A DNA stretch of 11,558 bases from an uncultured Saprospirales bacterium (lineage in GTDB: Bacteria > Bacteroidota > Bacteroidia > Chitinophagales > Saprospiraceae). The stretch lies in NCBI GenBank assembly GCA_937926355.1, contig CALAZP010000209.1, positions 1 through 11,558 on the forward strand. Reading direction: 5' to 3'. A model generated the notes under the pieces. The model saw only the letters and a program-made list of their open reading frames with translations. It was not told the DNA's origin and did no database searches. Position 1 is the first letter of the stretch. Every line of letters begins with the position of its first letter. The translations under genes were made by a program, and so were the position numbers. This document shows, piece after piece, positions 7,017 through 11,558 of the stretch.

Positions 7017-8084
7017 TCAATTATTAACAAGGTTGTTATCTGATATTTCGAAAACTAATGACCGATCCAATCCAATTTTGAAATTACCATTATTTTCCTG
7101 CTCTATGGTGTAATGTTTAGATATATCATCACCTACTAAATTCTTGAATATTCTTCTAATCCTCGATAAATACTCTGATTTATTATCATTATTAATTATG
7201 TTATTTACCGTATTTTCTTGTAATTCTAATGAATCTCTATTAGCTACATTGGCATATAAACTCCTGATTTCTTCATCGTGCTCATCCCAATTGTGAAGAG
7301 GAATTCCCTCCGGATGGTTGAGATATAACTGATATATGGTCTTTAAAACAGGTGATAAATTTATTTCTCTATTCCCCAAATAATAATTCCTACCCCAATT
7401 GGGTGCATTACTTTGAATAAGTAATGGAAAAGGCACTTCTAAATATTTTATTCGATTGATAAACTTAGTCGCATGGCTTATTTTATCAAATATTTTTAGG
7501 CTATATAGCACCACTTTCATATCAACTTGGCTTCCTTTAATAATACCTAAACAATCTTCGCACAAATCTCCAGTTCTTAATTTATGCGTAACTTGTGCTT
7601 TATCCATGCAAAAATCCATTATACAACCCCTAGGTACTTGATGCACCTTTTCCATGACCTCTGCATTGGATTCAAACATAGAACTTATCAAAATATTTAA
7701 TATAATGTGGTAGGCAATAGGATAGGTATCTTCTAAATCAGATCCCAATAAATTCACCCAACCATGTGTATGGACAAATCCATTTTGATGCTCATCATCT
7801 ATTGCACCAAACCAATTATTCTCATTATAAAATTCAGTCAAGAGGAATACTTTGTCTTCGTCTTGCAATTCATTGGCATTTCGATATGCTCTGCAAGCTC
7901 CAAACAAAGTATCCCATCGATGTACCGCTATATTTTCCCATCCTAAGTCCAAAGGTTCTCCCAATTCAATAGGTTGTTCTATGATATGAAAAGTAATAGG
8001 ACTTCCTTGCTCTTGCAGAATTTCATGTACTTTTTCTAAGTTTTCTATGCTAAATCCTGCTGTGCGCAATAAGTAAATATGCAT
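7017..8084 (-). CDS. Archaemetzincin-like protein with C-terminal winged-helix-like domain
   Basis: A 355-aa protein. Residues 1-60 recall the strand-helix opening of M54 archaemetzincins (IYLLRTAGF.I..L.KVHEIL). A block with VFLLTEFYNENNWFGAID (79-96) precedes HQVPRGCIMDFC (148-159) and LRTGDLCEDC (169-178). H148, C154, C159, C175 and C178 resemble the cysteine/zinc part of M54 enzymes, but where HEXXHXXGXXH is expected the sequence reads AYHIILNIL (124-132), so the catalytic site is lost or altered. Residues 240-345 form a second domain (LSPVLKTIYQLYLNHPEGI ... SRIRRIF ... IGLDRSLV) that I recall from Bacteroidota proteins and take to be winged-helix-like. It starts 4 bases after the lipoprotein gene. 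The M54 link is inference and needs a profile search. Confidence 0.6.
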   Translation of the reverse strand: MHIYLLRTAGFSIENLEKVHEILQEQGSPITFHIIEQPIELGEPLDLGWENIAVHRWDTLFGACRAYRNANELQDEDKVFLLTEFYNENNWFGAIDDEHQNGFVHTHGWVNLLGSDLEDTYPIAYHIILNILISSMFESNAEVMEKVHQVPRGCIMDFCMDKAQVTHKLRTGDLCEDCLGIIKGSQVDMKVVLYSLKIFDKISHATKFINRIKYLEVPFPLLIQSNAPNWGRNYYLGNREINLSPVLKTIYQLYLNHPEGIPLHNWDEHDEEIRSLYANVANRDSLELQENTVNNIINNDNKSEYLSRIRRIFKNLVGDDISKHYTIEQENNGNFKIGLDRSLVFEISDNNLVNN

Positions 8085-8088
8085 CTGT

Positions 8089-9600
8089 CTAGTTTAGAAA
8101 ATGATCGGATTTATTCATTTGATCTACCTCATACAATTGCAAATTTTCTGCCCTTTTAATCATCTCTTCCAGGTTGAGGTCAGAATATTCGGAATTGTTG
8201 ACTGTAACAATATACCGCGATTTTGGAAAATTCAATTCATCAAAGAATTCTTTATTTTTCAGTACTTGACTTATAACATTGCCCTTTTCATTATAAACAT
8301 CTACAATCTTAGCATATCCACTTACTTGTCTTCCGTATAAGGTCTCGTGTATGTACTGTCGCCTTTCCTTACTTATCAAATCAAACAAAGAAAAGGACCA
8401 CATTCCCTTTTTGGTGTTGTACAAATATCCTTCAGCCACATAATGTCCAACTAATTCCAAACTCCAATCGCTGTATTTTTTGGATGCCGCATAAGACATA
8501 TCTAGCCTTCTGAAAGTATACCCAAAAAACAAGTCATCTGCTATACTTATGTTGGGAAAAACATTGAAGGTGTTATAAAATTCATTATAATCATTTAATC
8601 CTTCTCCTTTTCCTGCACTTTTGAGCAAGGTCACCAATTCTTTATGAGTTTTGTCTTTTGAATGAGCTATTATTATATATTTTCCAGTAGGATCTGTCAA
8701 GTACAAATGATTTTCTATCTGACCTTCTTCATTGCTCACCCGTAACCTATATCCAGCAAGTTGAGTAAAAGAGGCTACCGTTACCTCTTTTTTTGATAAG
8801 ATTTCATAATTCGAAGTCGCTTCTATCATTTGAACATACTTTTGCGTATACTCAAAAGCATCAAAACTAGTGAAGTTGAAAAAGGAGGCTGTATAATCGG
8901 TTTGAGGTTGCAGATAAGCAATATGAAGGTGGGCTACCTGTTCATTCAAATTATCGGTAAAAGTAGCCTCTGCATAGGCAGTAGATGGTATAATTATATC
9001 GTCTAATTCCAACCCAGCAGGCAGTTCAGAATGAAAATAATTGCGCTCTCTAAACTTTCTATAGTCTCTTTTGGATTGATAAGAGGCAGGACTTTGAAAA
9101 ATATTACCCCGCTCCAATCGGTACGCTGTGGAGGTGGGAAATTTTTCGATAACCTGCATCACTGAAGCAGGTACATCTGGACGCTTTGTTTGGATTCGAT
9201 CTACTTCCCTCAATTCCTTCTTGTCAAAATCGACCTTAGCAGTGGTATCCAATTGATTAAAATCTATATAAGATACGCCTTGCATGCCCAATTTATCGTT
9301 GAGTCCTTTCACTACAGAATCCGCTTGAATACTATCACTTAGTGCATTCGTCATCACATAATACCAGCGTCCATCCTCATCCTCATTTTCAACAGCATAA
9401 GCTGCAATATCTAATTGTTGAAGCCGATCAATAATTTTTTCGGATTCAAAATAGGAACGCTCCTTTTTAATCAAAATTCCAAAAGGTTGATCAGGAGAAA
9501 TAATAGTAGCGGTCGAGACTTCCATACTGGTTTCTTCGACGTTATTGCTACAAGAGAAAAAAAACATAATAGATAGGAAAACAACAAATTTGATTTTCAT
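8089..9600 (-). CDS. Lipoprotein with SPOR-like domain
   Basis: A 503-aa protein. The N-terminus, MKIKFVVFLSIMFFFSC, is a lipoprotein signal with Cys17 as the acylated residue; the following SNN lacks the Bacteroidota surface-export pattern of acidic residues directly after the cysteine. Residues 38-115 (PFGILIKKERSYFESEKIID ... AAYAVENEDEDGRWYYVMTN) fit an SPOR-like fold, which in other proteins binds denuded peptidoglycan. The rest, with YLQPQ, TSFDAFEYTQKYV and a C-terminal YNEKGNVISQVLKNKEFFD, is unrecognised and mostly strand-rich. It would sit in the periplasm. Its stop is 4 bases from the start of the metzincin-like gene, so the two are probably one transcript, linking an envelope protein to a cytoplasmic zinc-binding protein. 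Confidence 0.75.
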   Translation of the reverse strand: MKIKFVVFLSIMFFFSCSNNVEETSMEVSTATIISPDQPFGILIKKERSYFESEKIIDRLQQLDIAAYAVENEDEDGRWYYVMTNALSDSIQADSVVKGLNDKLGMQGVSYIDFNQLDTTAKVDFDKKELREVDRIQTKRPDVPASVMQVIEKFPTSTAYRLERGNIFQSPASYQSKRDYRKFRERNYFHSELPAGLELDDIIIPSTAYAEATFTDNLNEQVAHLHIAYLQPQTDYTASFFNFTSFDAFEYTQKYVQMIEATSNYEILSKKEVTVASFTQLAGYRLRVSNEEGQIENHLYLTDPTGKYIIIAHSKDKTHKELVTLLKSAGKGEGLNDYNEFYNTFNVFPNISIADDLFFGYTFRRLDMSYAASKKYSDWSLELVGHYVAEGYLYNTKKGMWSFSLFDLISKERRQYIHETLYGRQVSGYAKIVDVYNEKGNVISQVLKNKEFFDELNFPKSRYIVTVNNSEYSDLNLEEMIKRAENLQLYEVDQMNKSDHFLN

Positions 9601-9613
9601 ATTTAGAATTTTA

Positions 9614-9663
9614 ATTTATAAAATAGAGTACTACCCCAATGAAACTCATTGAGATAATACTCC
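9614..9663 (-). terminator. Strong hairpin terminator after the 125-aa gene
   Basis: In minus-strand RNA, bases 9663-9646 fold with 9642-9625 into an 18-bp unbroken stem around a 3-base loop. The upper six pairs (CAAUGA/UCAUUG) and lower five (GAGUA/UACUC) are Watson-Crick; between them and at the base are G-U wobbles, so the stem only forms well on this strand. A U-rich stretch (UAUUUUAU) follows at about 9625-9617. It lies 20 bases after the stop of the 125-aa gene and ends 25 bases before the lipoprotein start, so it most likely ends the upstream transcript and could also act as an attenuator for the lipoprotein operon. Confidence 0.75.
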
Positions 9664-9682
9664 TACCCGACTTATTTAATTA

Positions 9683-10060
9683 TTAACTTGCCATACTCAT
9701 TTCAGCAAACCTCGAACTTAAATATCCCCCTACTCTAAAAACAATCTTTTTATTGATCCAATCTACACTCAAATACACTTCCAATTCATCTTTTATTTCT
9801 CTAATCCAACCTCCATTTTCATTAATATCCTTCAATAACTTTAAATAATCCTCACTAAAAAACCTTTCCAACCTCAACTCCTTTTTCAAATCCAAACCTT
9901 TACAAACCATTACTTTTTCTCCCTCCATTTCCAAATAAATTTCATTACAATAATAATATCCCTCACTTTCCACCATCTCCATCCTCCTTTCTTCACTAAA
10001 ATCTCTCTTAAAACCAACTCCATTTAGATAATTAAAAAACTCCAAATAATTTTTAATCAT
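9683..10060 (-). CDS. 125-aa protein encoded by an almost cytosine-free strand
   Basis: ATG 10060 to TAA 9685-9683 gives a 125-aa protein starting MIKNYLEFFNYLNGVGFKRD; an ATG at 10069 would add MLF. I do not know the family. The protein is rich in E, K, L, G and Y. It looks like a soluble alpha/beta domain with a YYYCNEIYLEMEGEK strand pair, a helix (FFSEDYLKLLKDINE), and a closing strand hairpin (LEVYLSVDWINKKIVFRVGG). It has no P, T, H or Q and has A only near the end. The coding strand holds 5 C in 378 bases and none from 10026 down to 9756, while G is plentiful. The gene is flanked by a promoter-like site and a terminator, so it is probably a single-gene transcript. Confidence 0.75.
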   Translation of the reverse strand: MIKNYLEFFNYLNGVGFKRDFSEERRMEMVESEGYYYCNEIYLEMEGEKVMVCKGLDLKKELRLERFFSEDYLKLLKDINENGGWIREIKDELEVYLSVDWINKKIVFRVGGYLSSRFAEMSMAS

Positions 10061-10102
10061 AAATAACATATTATTTAAATGATGAAATAAAGAAAAACCT
10101 AT

Positions 10103-10110
10103 CAAAGGTA
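10103..10110 (-). promoter_or_regulatory. Bacteroidota-type -7 element upstream of the 125-aa gene
   Basis: Minus-strand TACCTTTG at 10110-10103 matches the Bacteroidota -7 consensus TAnnTTTG and lies about 42 bases upstream of ATG 10060, a sensible leader length. No TTG was found at the expected -33 spacing, so this is a partial match only. Confidence 0.4.
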
Positions 10111-10166
10111 TTGGAGTATGTTTATAATTTTAAATATTGACAACCTTGTCGAAACTTATTCAGGAG

Positions 10167-10514
10167 CTACATCATAAGGTACATCTTGCTTCGGTTGCGC
10201 CAACCTGCTTGAGATCTATTTTTGACCATATAGATTAATAGATCCGCTTGAGATTTATAATCTACGAAGAATAGGGTTTTATCCGCCTGAGATTTATAAT
10301 CAACAAAATACCAAATCCCTTTATTCCCATTGGCCTGGCTTTTATAATCAGATTTCCACACTTTTAAATCAGCTTGGGAAGGATAATCCACAACAAATAC
10401 TTTGATATCTGCCTGAGATTTGTAATTGACTGGATACACCAACTGCGATTTAGCAGCAGTCGATGCCCACATTATAATTCCCACTATCCAAATCGTTCTT
10501 TTATTCAAATTCAA
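10167..10514 (-). CDS. Secreted YKSQAD-repeat protein (DUF6150-like)
   Basis: A 115-aa protein. Residues 1-24 form a signal peptide (basic MNLNKR, hydrophobic TIWIVGIIMW, then AAKSQ). Six copies of the motif YKSQAD or a variant follow at about 31, 44, 57, 73, 86 and 99, spaced 13, 13, 16, 13 and 13 residues, each with alternating hydrophobics (IKVFVV, LKVWKS, KTLFFV, LLIYMV). The end, SQAGWRNRSKMYLMM, fits my memory of DUF6150 (sometimes described as Septknot) proteins. They are small secreted proteins of unknown function. The start is a TTG at 10514: upstream the frame closes at once, and the next ATG (10472) would cut the signal peptide. The gene reads alone, away from the ATPase gene across a 268-base gap. 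Confidence 0.75.
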   Translation of the reverse strand: MNLNKRTIWIVGIIMWASTAAKSQLVYPVNYKSQADIKVFVVDYPSQADLKVWKSDYKSQANGNKGIWYFVDYKSQADKTLFFVDYKSQADLLIYMVKNRSQAGWRNRSKMYLMM

Positions 10515-10658
10515 TTTTTATTAAAATACTAAATGATTAAAAACAACAATAAACTAACTTAAAAATTGGGAAATTATTTTCTGAGTCTAAAAAAAATAAT
10601 GCAGATGCAACATTTTGTATGCTAAAAGAGTTTATTAGTTATTGATTAAACATCAGGA

Positions 10659-10676
10659 ATTCGCAATATGGCGAAT
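10659..10676 (+). promoter_or_regulatory. Perfect 6-bp hairpin with an ATG in its loop
   Basis: ATTCGC (10659-10664) and GCGAAT (10671-10676) pair around the loop AATATG, which ends with ATG 10668-10670. An AGGA stands just before the stem (10655-10658). If the small ORF below is real, the stem would shut off its start; otherwise this is only leader structure. The rest of the 10515-10782 gap is AT-rich on the left (promoter DNA for both directions is expected) and richer in G+C from about 10651. Confidence 0.35.
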
Positions 10677-10769
10677 ACCAACCGAGAGGTAACGCTCCAC
10701 GGTGGTAAAACGATGTGGGCCTCACTAGGTCAAAATAAACAGTTTTCCTGGTGTTTGAAGGACTCTTAA
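10668..10769 (+). CDS. Possible 33-aa leader peptide before the ATPase gene
   Basis: ATG 10668 opens a 33-aa frame (MANTNREVTLHGGKTMWASL onward, ending CLKDS) closed by TAA 10767-10769, 13 bases before the ATPase start. Its base composition is closer to that of the ATPase gene than to the AT-rich DNA on its left, and an AGGA lies about 10 bases upstream. It is too short to trust on composition alone and matches no family I know. Alternatives are a structured 5' leader RNA or chance. Confidence 0.25.
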   Translation: MANTNREVTLHGGKTMWASLGQNKQFSWCLKDS

Positions 10770-10782
10770 AAACTTCAGACAC

Positions 10783-11558
10783 ATGCAACAGCAACAAGAC
10801 ATTACTTCTTTTTCCCTGACCCAGTTAGGTATCGTTGGTTTTGAGCATTTAGAGCCGCTCATCCTCACCAGCATTATTACCCAATCTCCATTATTATTAA
10901 TTGGAGCAAGCGGTACGGGCAAGACATTTTTATTGAACCAAATCAGCAAGGCCCTTCAACTGGAGCATCGGCACTACAATGCCAGCCTCCTATCCTTTGA
11001 CGATTTATTGGGATTTCCCTTTCCTAATGAAGAAAAGACTCAAGTGGAATTTTTGCCAACTAAGGCCTCCATATGGGGAGCAGAATCTCTTTTGGTAGAT
11101 GAAATCAGCAGGTGTAGGCCAGAGATTCAAAACAAATTTTTCTCTTTAATCCACGAGCGAAAAATTCAGGGAATACCCCTTCCTAAATTAACACATAGGT
11201 GGGCTGCTATGAATCCATTTGATTCAACCGCTGTGTTGGAAGATCATTACGATGGAAGCGAACCCCTTGATGCTGCCCTAGCCGATCGATTTCACTTTTT
11301 ACTGGAAGTGCCAGATTGGTCAGACCTATCTAAAGCAGCTCAATCACAGATATTGAGTGGATGGCCTGAACAAGTCAATCTCAGGGCTATGGACGCCTTC
11401 CGCCAGTTTGTACAAGAAGCTTCTGAGGCCTATCAACTACATCCACCTAGTTTGGGGATTAAAGGAAGAGAATACGTTCGATTAATGGCCAATATTTTGG
11501 CAGATGCGGGCTACCGGATTTCACCGAGAAGAGCTGTTATGATGGGCCATAATATAGC
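10783..11558 (+). CDS. MoxR-like AAA+ ATPase, 3' end outside the window
   Basis: From ATG 10783 the frame stays open to the window edge (258 codons seen). Visible AAA+ motifs: Walker A GASGTGKT (41-48), Walker B ESLLVDEISR (101-110), sensor 1 AAMNPF (141-146) and the ALADRF arginine-finger region (165-170). Before Walker B, LLSFDDLLGFPFP and LPTKASIWGAE match the MoxR-type arrangement. MoxR ATPases are cytoplasmic chaperones that commonly work with a von Willebrand A-domain partner in metal insertion or complex assembly, so a VWA gene would be expected just downstream. The start is the first ATG after an in-frame stop (10756-10758). Unlike the minus-strand cluster, its composition looks like core-genome DNA. 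Family confidence is high, the specific role unknown. Confidence 0.85.
   Translation, partial: MQQQQDITSFSLTQLGIVGFEHLEPLILTSIITQSPLLLIGASGTGKTFLLNQISKALQLEHRHYNASLLSFDDLLGFPFPNEEKTQVEFLPTKASIWGAESLLVDEISRCRPEIQNKFFSLIHERKIQGIPLPKLTHRWAAMNPFDSTAVLEDHYDGSEPLDAALADRFHFLLEVPDWSDLSKAAQSQILSGWPEQVNLRAMDAFRQFVQEASEAYQLHPPSLGIKGREYVRLMANILADAGYRISPRRAVMMGHNI

Noticed and set aside
7456..7972. Short plus-strand ORFs opposite the metzincin-like gene
   Set aside because: No start context or family match, and they overlap one another in different frames.
10167..10514. CRISPR-like spacing from the repeated motif
   Set aside because: The 39-base periodicity comes from a protein repeat in one open frame with a signal peptide; the DNA repeats are imperfect and have no constant spacers.
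10651..10782. Known riboswitch in front of the ATPase gene
   Set aside because: I could not match the conserved cores of the TPP, cobalamin or SAM classes; only one short hairpin is clear.
10725..10949. 74-aa minus-strand ORF opposite the ATPase start
   Set aside because: It overlaps the Walker A region of a clear AAA+ gene on the other strand; the cysteine run is antisense to the CAA/CAG repeats after the ATPase start codon.

Overview
The window looks like an accessory region of a Bacteroidota chromosome, probably of the Saprospiria type. Evidence: AT-rich DNA, genes without a clear Shine-Dalgarno site, several TTG starts, an SPOR-like lipoprotein, a signal-peptide protein with YKSQAD repeats (DUF6150-like), a MoxR-type ATPase, and a fused C-terminal domain (LSP..K..Y..YLNHPEGI ... 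SRIR..F) that I recall from Bacteroidota proteins. The taxon is an inference from memory of families; no marker gene is present.

Left part, plus strand (1-3030): the 3' end of a NADAR-like gene, a terminator-like inverted repeat, then a tight set of genes: a DUF4258-like protein, an unrecognised acidic-tailed 237-aa protein, a DUF2130 coiled-coil protein that overlaps it by a few bases, and a small WapI-like immunity-type protein. The last seems to be split: its N-terminal half is in one frame and a 54-aa ORF resembling the family's C-terminal end is in another.

Middle, minus strand (3056-9600): reading from right to left, an SPOR-like lipoprotein, then 4 bases later a protein with an archaemetzincin-like cysteine layout but no HEXXH site, fused to a putative winged-helix-like domain, then an unrecognised partner protein. 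These three form the most system-like unit in the window. Further downstream are a leucine-rich-repeat protein, a protein with about 22 DUF4116-type repeats and an overlooked 52-aa gene.

Right part (9614-10514, minus): a strong hairpin terminator separates the lipoprotein operon from a 125-aa gene whose coding strand is almost free of cytosine (5 C in 378 bases; none in one run of 271 bases). Upstream of that is a secreted YKSQAD-repeat protein. A divergent intergenic region (10515-10782) then leads to a plus-strand MoxR-like AAA ATPase that runs off the window.

The gene mix (NADAR, DUF4258, WapI-like, repeat proteins, many orphan genes) is typical of a variable region. No transposase, integrase, tRNA, rRNA or CRISPR array was seen.
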